64,000 bases of DNA from Hoplostethus atlanticus (GCA_034670405.1 JAXDDX010000004.1:11897501-11961500), one strand, 5' to 3'. Counted from the stretch's first letter, positions 48,526-59,367 are shown. Translations and numbers: made by a program. The notes: a model not told the origin generated them from the letters alone.

Positions 48526-50072
48526 GTTCTCAGACTTTAGGATTGTGCTGCTGCTGCTTGCTGTTCAATACTGTCTCTCACACAGAGGTGAATCCTGTGC
48601 TGCAGGCCAAAGGCCAAAACAACCTGTCACTACTGGTTAGAGGAAACGCTTTGATGCCACATCTGACTGTGCAGCTATAATACCAGCCATGACAACAACA
48701 CAAAGCGCTGCGGGGCATCACCACGGCCATCTTCCAGTTAGGCAACCGCAGGAAGTTGCTCCATGTTGACAGAGAACCGAACAGAGAAACACTCAGATGA
48801 ACTTATGGTGAAATGATATTTGTTTTGATTTCCACATGATCGCTTTAGACCGGCTTTGCATTGACTAGAGCATGAAGGGAAGGGAAAACACATCAGCCCT
48901 GACCTGCAGCAGAGACCAAACCTCCCCGGGGCCCTGACCTGCCCCTCTGCTATCTGGCGTCCTGTAGTGCACTGCTGTTCTTCAAGAGCCTGAGCCATGG
49001 CCTTTAACAGGCTGGACATCCATCTGTAAACCAGCCCTTGAGACCCTCAGGGGCCTGTTGGACCTCACAGGGTGGACCGACTGTATCCAGTATGGGCGTA
49101 TTGTCAGCCACATTCTGGGAGCAGCAACACAATGAGCAGACATCCCTTCCTTGTTGTGCGTCCGGTGCCTGTGAGACGTTAAGATGTTTGAAAGCGAGTA
49201 AAGGAATGTCTCAGCACACGCCCACTCAACCCAACTTTCACTCAGATGAGTTCCTCAGCGCCGACCTACGATAATAATTAAACAGGAGGCTTCTGGATGA
49301 ACCGAGGGGAACCAGATGTGTGTCTCGCATCAGGTGCTGTGCTGCACAACAAACCTTCATCTCCATGGAAACGGCACCCCTCGTTGGGTTTGGTTTAAAG
49401 GCTCGGTAAACGTCGGCCTCCTCCTGACCGGAGAGCATCTATCTTTACACCGACCCAACCCACCGGACACGTCCTAAATCACTGCATCAACAACATTCAA
49501 CCATCAAGGTACTGACCATGTACTGTACTGATCCCTACCTTGGTGATACTGGAGATCATTTTAAACCTGTTATCATTTATTATTGTGCCCTTTCCTGCTT
49601 ATGGTGTTGTGTACATTTGTATTGTTGTGATGATGCTTCTGTTACATGGTCCAGTCCAAGTCTTTCCTCTTGTTTTTTCACAGCTGAGTCTTTGTTAGTT
49701 TGTTTTGTTCCATTTTTGTTTCACAGCACTTTATAACTTTGTTAAGAAAAGTGCTTTATAAATAGAGTCAGCGTTTATTTCCTGTCTAAAGCCAAAGTTG
49801 ACCATAGCATGATTTGTTGGGAGGTTTTACAAAGCCAAAAAGACTTTTAGGAGCAGCAAATTAAAGGAGTTTTCCCCCCCGTGCATGAGTCAAAAAGCTG
49901 TGAGTCACATGAATTTGGAAAAATAATAAGAAAACAAATGTGACTTTCTTCTGTTTGTGCATCCTGGGATCCTGCTTTGCTTCAGCCCTCGTCCTGGACC
50001 GGCCAGCACGTTGCCAGCACATTTTCCGGTGTTTATACTCATGGGAGCATGTGCTGCTATTTTAGTACCTTG

Positions 50073-50079
<7 letters not shown>

Positions 50080-50113
<34 letters not shown>
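50080..50113 (+). repeat. (GA)n microsatellite
   Basis: About 17 uninterrupted AG units. Confidence 0.95.
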
Positions 50114-50115
<2 letters not shown>

Positions 50116-51304
50116 CTTGGATCCAGGCAAAGACATGGGCAGGAATTTCCCGCTGGCATAGCCGCTAAGATTTCCTGAACATGTACCTACACTGGAGGAG
50201 ACACAACAACCACACCAGTGAGCTTTTGTTTTTCATGTCTGATTTACGTTTGGAGCCAACATGTTATTATCTTGCCTGGCAGGAAATGACACACTCCTCG
50301 TAGATATATGGGTGAGCAGAGGGAAATACTGCCTCTGGCGTTGTGACAAACATCATTTGGATGGATTAGAGGAGAAACAATTACACACAGTCATAGTTTC
50401 TGACTGATCTGTAACGGTACAGTGGACCTCAACCTGGAACAACCTAGAGGTATTGTCTTTGTACACCACAGTATTTCAGGTAGATGGCAGATATAAATCA
50501 TCGTTACGAGCCCAAAAACAGAGGAATCACCAATCTCTTCATCTTCTTCTGGGGTTTTAACGGGCTAACCACACGGAGGACATTGAGAGGACGCAGCAGC
50601 TCGGAGAACAAGTGCTGCCTTGTTGTCCGCTCACCACTCGCACCTCGCTGGCGTCCAGTAGCCTAGCGAGAGAGGCAGGATCATATAACACTGCCTTGTT
50701 TTTCTCATGGATTTTTGTGGTTTGAACAAAACCCCTTATGGCCACCGGCCCAGGGGTTTCAGTTCAAAGAGGCTTCAGTCCAAAAATGCTTCTCCCTTGT
50801 CTTGAGTACTTATCTGGTGATCTGGTAGCGAGGGCTTGGGCATGGAAGGCACAGTGCCCATCAGGTTGACATCTATAATTCCTACCTTCCCGCTTTAGAA
50901 TGAGACACTTCCACTACCAGCTTATGGAAGTAGTCATATACCCCCAAAAAATGCAGTTGCAAAATGGAAAGCAAACTGATTTATAGTGTGAATATGATGC
51001 ATTGTGAAACAGAGTATGGAAACAACAGCGAGTGTGGGAAACCAGACCGTGAAAGTCTCTGTTTGCGTTCGTGGTCTGCTGATCGCCGCTGACGTGGAAA
51101 AAGTGACTCAGGTTCAGGAACGCTCCCCGTCCAAGTTCACAGACGCCGCCGCCGTTACAGTAGATAGTAGATAGAGGGCAAGCCCATCCCTCTCTCTCTC
51201 TCTCTCTACTGCAGAATGATGGTCATGCAGGTCTGTTCCTCTCATCCTATCTCTAGGCATCGGTACAGTGGGACTGTTTTTATATCTTTGTGTTTATTAT
51301 CTCC

Positions 51305-51346
<42 letters not shown>

Positions 51347-51779
51347 AACACCAGGGGCACCTTCATCTATACTTCCTTCCCCTCCTTGCTGGTTAATGAA
51401 GAGGCTCTCAGGAAGGCAGAGCCACTCGGGTGACCCGGCGCTGCACCTCAGCATCATAAAGCTGTAATGGCGTGACAGTGGATGTGACAAATGGAAATGC
51501 ATTTGGAATAAATGTGCTCTGCAAAACCAAATACCATCAATCATACATTATCAGACCGAACCAGTTAGTCATTGTCAAGTGTAATTACAGCAAGTGAAAC
51601 AGGATAGCCGACCAGCACTGGAGGCCAAAAGCATTTTCCATGTGACCTTTTTACATTTAAAACAACAGCACATGATTGTGGACAAGCAGGTACGACAGAG
51701 GATGTCAACAAAGAATCCTGCTGTCTGGATCATGTGATCACATGGTGTGTTATTGGCTTGAGCATTCAGGGAATCATTG

Positions 51780-51836
51780 ATATTAGTATTAGTATTAGTA
51801 GTAGTAGGTAGTAGTAGAAGTAGTAGTAGTAGTATT
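51780..51836 (+). repeat. (TAGTAT/TAG)n trinucleotide-rich block
   Basis: Imperfect TATTAG and TAG units. Confidence 0.85.
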
Positions 51837-52784
51837 TAAACAGGAATAGGAGAAAGAAAAACAGAAAAAAAAGAAAAACGGGGGAAAAATCCTGCCTCAA
51901 CAAATGTGTTTTCAAAATTGATTTAAAAGATGACTTTGATTAATTGACTTCCTAAATGTCAAACTCCAGCTCTCCTCTGTTGCTACAGACGTGGCACTTT
52001 GCTGGGAAAGTGAAAACAAGGACAATAGAAAACCATATGGACCGGAGCGAACTAAATGAATGAGAACAAAATCCACTCAACCAGCAGCGGGGCCATCTGT
52101 GTTCACGGCACTAAGACAGTAAAACAGTCGACTGGCCCGTCCAACGCAGAGGGATAATGATTAAATCACTAAGGCAGCATCAATTGACTGTGTGGGTGTC
52201 TTTCATCAAGCATCTGGTCAGGAGTTTTGATGTGCACAACACGACGCCCTCGCTGTACCTTTTGTGGCACATCACAGGACACATCAGAGAGGGCCTTACA
52301 GTAGGCGGGCGTCGGAAGGCAGAGGAATCCCTCGGAGCCCCTGACACCTTCCTGCTCTTCCCCTCGGAGAGATTAGCCCCTGCTAAACAGAGCGTGTGCA
52401 GAAGGGTACTCGAGCTGCAGTGACGGCACTGATTAGAGATTCACTCTGCTGACAGGCTCTGCTCTTAATTCAGAGGGAGTAACGCCTGGGTTATCCTCCC
52501 GGGAGGATGGAAGTGGCTGAGGCAGGCTACTGAGGAAATGGAAAGTCCCCAGAGAATGAAGTGGAGGAAATGTATACTGTTTCTTTACATTTGTTGCCTG
52601 TTGCCTATTCCCCAAAGTGTGGTGTAAGTGCTGTGATGTATGCCCTGGGGTGGACATCCCATGGGAGGTAGACTGAAACCTAATGTTATCCCAGAAAACA
52701 TCCATCTACGTTTCTGATAACAGATCACTTCTTGGGAATAAGAACTCCCTCGGTATTTACAGGTTATGGTCTAAACCAGCATTC

Positions 52785-52970
52785 GGCAATCATGTGCCAT
52801 GGAGGGCCGAGAGTCTGCAGGTTTTCTCTCCAACCCAAGACTACAGCAGGTGATTTCACTGATTATCACACCTTCAACCAGAGAGGAGGGACTAACTAGT
52901 GAAATCACCTGCTGTAGTTTTGGTTGGAGTGAAAACCTGCAGACTCTCGGCCCTCCATGGCACCATTGCC
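52785..52970. mobile_element. palindromic MITE-like element (186 bp)
   Basis: The two ends are near-perfect reverse complements. TGCCATGGAGGGCCGAGAGT opens the left arm and its complement closes the right arm. The arms extend about 70 bp to CAGCAGGTGATTTCACT. The outermost bases pair as GGCAAT/ATTGCC. Only about 35 bp of loop separates the arms. There is no coding capacity, so it would depend on a transposase in trans. The target duplication is not clear, and the superfamily (hAT-like is one possibility) is undetermined. Confidence 0.7.
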
Positions 52971-53327
52971 CAGCCCGTGACCAAGACTGGTGCAAGACTG
53001 ACATCTACTGGGAAGGACTGGACCAAATCCAGAACTGAGTTCCATGCACAGAGAAGTTTCAAAATAAATTTGACATTGTCCGTGCATCTTCAACAGGAAA
53101 AAAAACAGGAGAGCAGCAATGTCCAATTAAAAAATAATTTTAGTTATTTCCAGAAAAACATTTTTCATCATGATAAAAAAAAAAAAAACAGAAATCCACA
53201 ACAGTCCCCGCTTGTGCCTGTACAAACAAACATGAACCAGAAAAATAAATTGGGGAGGTACTGAAAACCTGTTACTAATAACAATGTGATACTTAATTAA
53301 TAAGGAAATTCTCTTTTTGCTTGAACC

Positions 53328-53535
53328 CTCCACAGGGAGGTCAGAGGTCAGGATCAGCTACAGAACAGCACCCCTGGGTGTGGTAGGGATTCAGGGACAC
53401 TTCAGCAGGGTTTATGCTTGCCAGTATGGGGGCTGGTTGAAGGGCAGCATCCCACTGCCCGAGGATGTGACGGAGGTTCGATTCTGTGCTGAATTTTTAA
53501 TGCTCATTGATGGAAACCAGAAAAATGTTGGCCGG
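53328..53535 (+). repeat. degenerate SINE body fragment
   Basis: AGGTCAGAGGTCAGGATCAG and GGGACACTTCAGCAGGGTTT recur in modified form at 56405-56515. GGAGGTTCGATTCTGTG resembles a B box. Confidence 0.5.
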
Positions 53536-53565
53536 TGAGACCGAGATGCTTTTGAGAGTTGACTC

Positions 53566-53571
53566 TTTATT
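53566..53571 (-). terminator. tmx1: candidate distal tmx1 polyadenylation signal
   Basis: AATAAAGAG on the minus strand, 1.67 kb past the stop codon. If used it gives the longer 3' UTR. Confidence 0.4.
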
Positions 53572-54399
53572 GAAAGAAATGTTCACACAGTTAAGGAGCA
53601 CAGCTGGCTGAGAGTAATGCACCCAAAGGAGAAGTGTGAAAGCTACAAGCCAGGAAGAGTAGTTGGGTAACAATTACAACCTGTTTCAACCGTCACAAAA
53701 CTGAGTAACCGAGTCGCTTTCTGGAGTAAAAAGCAGCATGAAAAACAGAATCTATGCTAGTCATCATCATCATCATCATCAAAACCACAGAGACGATGTT
53801 GTACTGCATCTTCTGGCTTCACAAAGCTGAGATGGATGCAGGAGTCAGAGGAGTAATGATGATGTGGAAGTATCAAGGCTGCTGTTGAGTTCAAAGTAGT
53901 TTAATGAGAAACCAACGTACATAATGGCACTCATCTGACTGAACTGAATTTAGTTAAGGTTATATTTCAAGGAAAACAACATAGTTACCAAGTCAACTGT
54001 CCCATTTTGAGACTAAAAATAAGTCCAATTGAAAACTGTAAAAATAGAAGTATGTTGAATTATTATGCCTCTTTGTCACAATGACGGTGTCGTTCGGGTC
54101 CTCTTGCTGTTCCACGTAGCAGAGCAGGTACAGCAACTTCACGGCGGATATGCCCAACCTCACTCCATGTATCCTACTGATTGATAAAGGGGGGGGTCCC
54201 TGAATAGCTTCTCTATTTACTGGTGTAATTACATGCAATGCAATGCAGAGCTGTCTGATGGTTGACAACACATCTGGGATCAATAAGTAAACCTCCTTTA
54301 ATAACCAGAGAATCACAAGTGAACATTAGAAGCAGAAAAAAAAACACCCCATCGTCTGATTGGCATCACGCAATGGGGACATTTACAGTACAACCCAAC

Positions 54400-55239
54400 A
54401 ACATCCACCAGACCTTTATTTTGGAGTGAGTAATAATAGTAGAGTATTATTTATTTTCATCCGGCGTGGTCCAGTCCTACAGAGACAACGCTGTAGAGGG
54501 ACAACGCTGCTGCTCAACGTCAGTGTCTCGGTGGGGTTGTTGGGCAGAGCGTGAAGAAGGGTTCCTGCCCCAAACAACATCAATCATCACACCTGTGCCA
54601 AGCATGCACACCTTACACAGAATGAGGAGACAAAAGGGGGCGGGGCCAGTCCCTTCCTGTGCACTCTGATCTCTAATATACACTGAAGGTGCAGAATCAT
54701 AATGGTGGGTTAAACTAAGATGGACTAGAAATAAATGATAAGATATCTGAAATACATGTGACATAAAATATAGGTGTACATCAAATGGACAATAAAATAA
54801 TGAAGCCCAAACGCAAGCTATGGATAATATTTCATGGATAAACGTACAATAACACACACATTTTAAAAAAAAAGATGCATAGCATGGCCAAAACTGCAAA
54901 ATCCAGCTTTACTGCACTTCATACCAAAACCTCACCCCGGTGATTCGTTTCCAGAAGGGAGAACAGGTGTTGGGAGTGTTTGCATCTCCTGGTGGCGCCG
55001 GCGAGAGCGGTTTGCGAGAGTCCAAAGTGCTCCCGGTGAAGTGGAAGGAGGGAGGGAAGGAGGAGAAGAAAAGAAGCAAGGAGTTGCTGGGGGCCCAGTG
55101 GGGGAGGGGGGGGGGGGTTTAGGGCTCCCTGCTGTAAACACTGCTGCTGCTCGGGACCAAGGCTCCTCCCACTCCGCTGGCTCCACGGCGCTCTTCTCAA
55201 GGGGAGTAGGGGCCATCTCCATTTCCCCCCACCGCCCCT
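54400..55239 (-). other. tmx1: tmx1 3' untranslated region (inferred)
   Basis: This non-coding sequence runs from the tmx1 stop to the first AATAAA. It includes a C-rich stretch just after the stop (minus strand) and an AT-rich distal part. An ORF of 188 codons on the opposite strand (55041-55607) overlaps the UTR and last exon and is a shadow. Confidence 0.5.
54415..54420 (-). terminator. tmx1: candidate proximal tmx1 polyadenylation signal
   Basis: AATAAAGG on the minus strand, about 820 nt past the tmx1 stop codon. It is the first canonical hexamer I saw downstream. Confidence 0.5.
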
Positions 55240-55478
55240 CTAGGTGTCCTCCTCCTCCTCGCGGTTGCCCACCACCCTCTTCCTCAGGGCTTCATCTGGG
55301 AAACCCTGTCCCTTGGGTTCTGGGCGGCCCTCGGGGGACCCTCTCCGCCTCCTCCTCCAGAGCTCATCCTGTTCCCCGTCGTCGTCCTCCTCCTCTTCGT
55401 CGTCGTCTTCCTCGCCGTCGGCCTCCTGCTCCTCCTCCTGTTGCTGGATCAGCCTCGCCTGCTCCATTGACTGTTTCT
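55240..55478 (-). CDS. tmx1: tmx1 coding exon 8 (acidic cytosolic tail)
   Basis: The exon encodes residues 237-315 and ends with TAG at 55242-55240. It includes an acidic run, LWRRRRRG and FPDEALRKRVVG, and ends REEEEDT. The acidic run is built from GAG/GAC/GAA triplet-like sequence. Confidence 0.92.
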
Positions 55479-57482
55479 CTGCAGCGCAAACATGTAAGAG
55501 ACAGTGACCCTTCACAGCTCCGCCACAAACAAGCTGCACTTCAAAAACAGAACTCAGAATCCTGTTTATATATAGACAAACTAAATGAGGACCACGGGCT
55601 GATGTAACAGGATTAGTCTGTCTGTACTGTGGGGTTTTTCTCTACACGTTAAATGAATAAGGCCACATTAGTTCACTCACTCTGGTAGTAGTCTGAGGAA
55701 GAAAATCGACGTGACGGGAAGACGAAATCGGCGATGAACACCAGTATCTAGAAGAACAACAACAAATAGCGTTTTTAAAAATCAGCGTCGTTCAACGTTT
55801 GTTCACCGTTTTATTAAAAGGTGCACGTTCAGCGCAGCAAGATAACTCACCAGTCCCAACGCAAGGCCGGAGAAGAGGGTGGCCAAGCCGAAGATAACAT
55901 ACGATCCCCAGACAGGGATGCCCAGCTGCTCTGTCAGGTAGTTATGACAACGCTGAAAAAGAGGAAAACAGACAGACATTGTATTCCAGGTAGCAAAACA
56001 GTGGTCGGCCATTTCCACACCACTGTGGTGTCAAATTCCATGACAATGAACATGCACCCTACACAGTGTCACTTTCCTGGACATCAGGTGTCTCCAACTG
56101 GAGCAATACGCATGTTCTGTACATGTTAACACGTGTCTACACACCTAGACACACCCTGTACCAAAGCCTTCTGCAGACCTGTTAATGTGATTACCAGTAG
56201 ATTTCTGTACATCCTGTATATATACACACCAATGTGATTTATTATAAAACACCAGAATTGTTATTTCCTTTCATCAAAAGATATATATCGAGGGCCAGAA
56301 GTAAGAAACTGCCATTTTCAGATCTCTACATCAAGTAAAAGCACTCGAGGAGATATTTTAGACAGTGTCTGTCAGTGGCTGTTTCTTTTTGTTTGCTCGC
56401 TTCCGAGGTCAGAGGTCAGAGTCAGCTACAGCTGGTAGGAATTCAGTGTCTTGCTCAAGGACTCATCAGCAGGGCAGATCCTAGCCAACACGGGGCTCAA
56501 ACTTTCAAAAGGTGACTAGATCTACAAGCAATAATGCCTAAAGAACTTCCAGGTTAAAATATAAGATAATGAATTTTCATGAGATATTTTTTTAAACTCA
56601 TTTTTTAAACCGGAGCGGTGGAGGTGACGAGCTACTTCTGCATGAACCCACAGGCCCATTTCCCCCTGCTTGTAGTGTGCTTACTGTGTGTTTAGTCTAC
56701 TGTCCTTTCTGCAGTATATGTGAGGTCATGTTATGTTTGTTCAGCAACTTAGTGTGTAAATACTGTATCATGTAACTGTCTTGTAATGTGTTGGCTCAAT
56801 GAACCAGGTCAGATTTCTTGTGTACCTATCTGATTTTTATATGTAGTTTTACACTCACACATGCCACTTTCTATGGACTGTAGCCAATGAAATAAATATC
56901 TCCCCATATATGATAGTTCTCCTGTTGCCAGTCACTGCTTCCAAGAATGAAATCCTCACTTACCCGGATAAACATGGAGAGCTTGAACAAAGCAGACATC
57001 GAATTCATTCTGCCAAAAGAAGAGGAAATGCCAGCATGTAATTAAATACGGTTTTGTCAAGTTGTAACACAACCACGCAGCCTCTGTGTGAACAATAGCG
57101 AGAGGAGGAAGGGGCGATTATACTGATATGATGAGTGGGTGTCTCATTTCAAAACCAATGGAAAGATAGTAAGAAAAGAGTGTGTGGCGCAGGCATCTCA
57201 TTTTTTTCTGTTATTCTGCAGAGAAGGGGAACAACAGTGATACAGGATCACTGGGCTGATAAGAAAATAAGAAGTCAAAGCTTAAAGAGCTTCATATCAG
57301 CGTCATCACACTGCATGCAACAGCTGTAAAGTCAGTAACTCACAGAATGGAAGACGGCCCAAACCAAGAGGAAATTGGCTCTATCGCTTGCCACTTCTGC
57401 TCATCAATGAAACTAAGGAAGTCATCTTTGGTACGAGCTCCTTGGTACTTCCGGAACACACCGTCCTTGCAACTAAAACAAA

Positions 57483-57525
<43 letters not shown>

Positions 57526-58752
57526 CAAACAAATAAAGCAAAACTCTGAACTGTATCGATGCTGACAAATGACAAAGTTGCTGTTTGTCCCTGAATTGAT
57601 GTTGGTGTATAACAAAAACGTGCAAATGTCAACATATCATCTTTTCAAAATGTTACTTTGACATCATCCTACAACTCACAAAAGAATAGGACACACAGTT
57701 TTAAACCAAGTAAATAAACTATTTTCTGTTCAAGACTGTTCATGTCTGTGATTAAAACACAGGAAGTTATGTTATATCACTCACAAGAAAAAAGGAAACC
57801 ACAAAAACCCACAAAATACCAGAGAACTTACTGGTAAATGGTAGGAAGTGAGGTGATGATGAATCGACCACTCAAACCTTACAGGGGAAGGAAGATTGTA
57901 CTGTTAGTGTGCAGGAAGGAAGAGTTTAGCTCTTATCTAAACTGAGGGGAAATTCAGATCAACATTTGACAGACAGGATAAGTCTTGAGGGATCCTACAG
58001 TGACTTGGAAATACAGGAGCCAAAGTCTAGCTGCCCTCGTAGGAAAGGTCATTCAGGCCTACCAGGTTGTTCTGTAACGTCCACCTTGGCTATGTTGACC
58101 CCCATGTCCTCCCCCCAGTCCGAAAACTCAGTCCACACAGGCTGAAGCTGCTGGCATGCCGGACACCAGGGTGCAAAGCTGAGGACATTTAGGAGAACCA
58201 AGCACAATATTTATTATTTCACGAGGAAAACACAAAGAAAAAAATCCACGAACATGTACTATGGATTCAGATTGACTGATCATTGATTATTAACTTAACA
58301 CCCGCTAGCATAATACCAGCTGGTCACCTAGAGAAGTTAGCAGTTAGCATAGCTATTCTTGGCCATTTAGCAACCGGTCAGCACAACATGGAGCCCAACA
58401 AGATAATAGTTAGATAATATATGACAGTCAGACTTTAAATCTTATGAGGAGTGGAGAAATCATGTCAAAATTATGCGCGCTAACTAAACAGACGAGCTAG
58501 CTAGCTGCTTAGCTTAGCATTTAGCACTTAACGTTAGCATGTCACTGACAATTCAATCATCCATTCTCCTGTCAAGATGTCCTCCCAGTTCCCGTCGGTA
58601 ATTTCTTTGGGGTTGTCCTGCTTAGCCGCGGCTGCCTGCGACGTCAAATATATTGCCAGAATAAAATAGCATATCCATGTGTTATGTTTTGTCTGCCATG
58701 GCAAGGAGAACATTGTTTCGTAAATCTTCCTAGCCAGAGAGCTAGTCGCCAT
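55240..58752 (-). CDS. tmx1: thioredoxin-related transmembrane protein 1, 8 exons
   Basis: TMX1 is an ER type I membrane protein of the disulfide isomerase family that reduces or isomerises disulfides of membrane-bound clients. Coding segments in transcript order are 58752-58550, 58178-58063, 57877-57832, 57472-57344, 57009-56964, 55952-55851, 55747-55681 and 55478-55240. All join in phase for 315 residues. A hydrophobic signal is at about 26-42. The thioredoxin domain has the diagnostic CPAC site (Cys73, Cys76) and a cis-proline at Pro118. A transmembrane helix follows at about 197-220. The cytosolic tail has an acidic run (251-275) followed by five arginines. Two juxtamembrane cysteines known from mammals are absent. 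The chosen ATG has strong AAACATGG context. ATGs 12 nt upstream and 39 nt downstream are alternatives, the latter giving a more usual signal peptide. Human TMX1 is 280 residues. Confidence 0.97.
55681..55747 (-). CDS. tmx1: tmx1 coding exon 7 (membrane exit)
   Basis: The exon encodes residues 215-236, ILVFIADFVFPSRRFSSSDY and following. It ends the helix and starts the cytosolic tail. Phe222 and Phe224 sit where mammalian TMX1 has cysteines. The donor is GTGAGT. Confidence 0.92.
55851..55952 (-). CDS. tmx1: tmx1 coding exon 6 (transmembrane start)
   Basis: This phase-0 exon encodes residues 181-214, with GIPVWGSYVIFGLATLFSG, the start of the membrane helix. The acceptor is TTTTTCAG and the donor is GTGAGT. 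Confidence 0.95.
56405..56515 (+). repeat. degenerate SINE body fragment in tmx1 intron 5
   Basis: GAGGTCAGAGGTCAGAGTCA, GTCTTGCTCAAGGACTCATC and CAACACGGGGCTCAAAC resemble 53328-53535 and other teleost SINE bodies. Confidence 0.5.
56964..57009 (-). CDS. tmx1: tmx1 coding exon 5
   Basis: The exon encodes residues 165-180, MNSMSALFKLSMFIR after the split Leu165. The acceptor is TTTTGGCAG and the donor is GTAAGT. Confidence 0.93.
57344..57472 (-). CDS. tmx1: tmx1 coding exon 4
   Basis: The exon encodes residues 122-164, including CKDGVFRKYQGARTKDDF and IEPISSWFGPSSI. The acceptor tract is TTTGTTTGTTTTAG, directly preceded by (TG)19. The donor is GTGAGT. Confidence 0.94.
57487..57524 (+). repeat. 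(CA)19 microsatellite at tmx1 exon 4 acceptor
   Basis: Nineteen pure CA units on the plus strand read (TG)19 in the transcript, ending 12 nt before the acceptor AG of exon 4. Confidence 0.97.
57832..57877 (-). CDS. tmx1: tmx1 coding exon 3
   Basis: This 46-nt exon encodes residues 107-121 and two bases of His122, with LSGRFIITSLPTIY carrying the cis-proline. The donor is GTAAGT. Confidence 0.93.
58063..58178 (-). CDS. tmx1: tmx1 coding exon 2 (CPAC active site)
   Basis: The exon encodes residues 68-106, including FFAPWCPACQQLQPVW and NIAKVDVTEQP. CPAC is the TMX1 active-site signature. The acceptor is GTCCTCAG and the donor is GTAGGC. Confidence 0.95.
58550..58752 (-). CDS. tmx1: tmx1 coding exon 1 (signal peptide)
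   Basis: The exon encodes residues 1-67 plus two bases of Phe68. It begins MATSSLARKIYETMFSLPW, has a hydrophobic core WICYFILAIYLTSQAAAA and ends ILTGEWMIE. The donor is the less common GTCAGT. Confidence 0.88.
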
Positions 58753-58779
58753 GTTTAGCTCCATTTGTGACAGCCCGGT

Positions 58780-58789
58780 CACTTCCGGT
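58780..58789 (-). promoter_or_regulatory. tmx1: ETS-type site in tmx1 promoter
   Basis: ACCGGAAGTG on the minus strand matches the ETS consensus typical of TATA-less housekeeping promoters. It lies 28 bp before the chosen start codon, so transcription probably begins near here and the further upstream in-frame ATGs are outside the mRNA. Confidence 0.5.
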
Positions 58790-59120
58790 ATGCGCCCGAA
58801 CATCAGAGTCAGATGGCCAAGAAGGCATGCCCACACTTAGCAGACTCAAAGAGGGCAATGTATTGTCTGTTCAAAGTAATTAGATATAAGGAGAAGTCTT
58901 GTATTTCTTAGTTCACTGGTATTGATGCTGTTATCAAGCAAACAACGTTCAAACTATCAATGTTAAGGGTTTGAATTATGATTAACTTCCTGTTTTTCCT
59001 CTTATCACATAAATATATTGTTACATTGTTACAACTAAAAGCAGCAAATCACCTTCCAATCCCATTAAAAAGGATAAGAATATAATGATCTTTCTCTTGT
59101 CTGTGTATAATAGTCTATTA

Positions 59121-59134
59121 CCAGTAGGGGGCGC
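59121..59134 (+). promoter_or_regulatory. CTCF-like motif CCAGTAGGGGGCGC
   Basis: This matches all 14 positions of the commonly cited CTCF core CCASYAGRKGGCRS. It lies about 370 bp upstream of the tmx1 start. Occupancy is unknown. Confidence 0.45.
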
Positions 59135-59199
59135 TGTTATCCCTGAAATGACTCAAGTAAGTTTGAGAGAGAAATCCATGTATTTGTGCATTCTCACGT

Positions 59200-59292
59200 C
59201 TGTGTGTGTGTGTGCATATTGTGTGTATGTATATGTATGTGTGTACTCTTGAGTGTATGTTTGCGTGTGTGTTCGTGTGTATGCATATACTC

Positions 59293-59365
<73 letters not shown>
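59200..59365 (+). repeat. long imperfect (TG)n tract
   Basis: TG runs of up to about 15 units alternate with TGTA and TGCG variants. Confidence 0.95.

Positions 59366-59367
<2 letters not shown>

Larger units (their letters stand above)
48526..52784. other. intergenic, no gene seen
   Basis: The stretch contains (GA)n at 50080-50113, a CT-CA run at about 51308-51347 and a TAG/TAT trinucleotide-rich block at about 51780-51836. No coding exon is recognised. Confidence 0.45.

Noticed and set aside
55041..55607. 188-codon ORF on the plus strand
   Set aside because: It is antisense to tmx1 exon 8 and its 3' UTR. Ser/Pro/Arg runs reflect the complementary acidic triplets.
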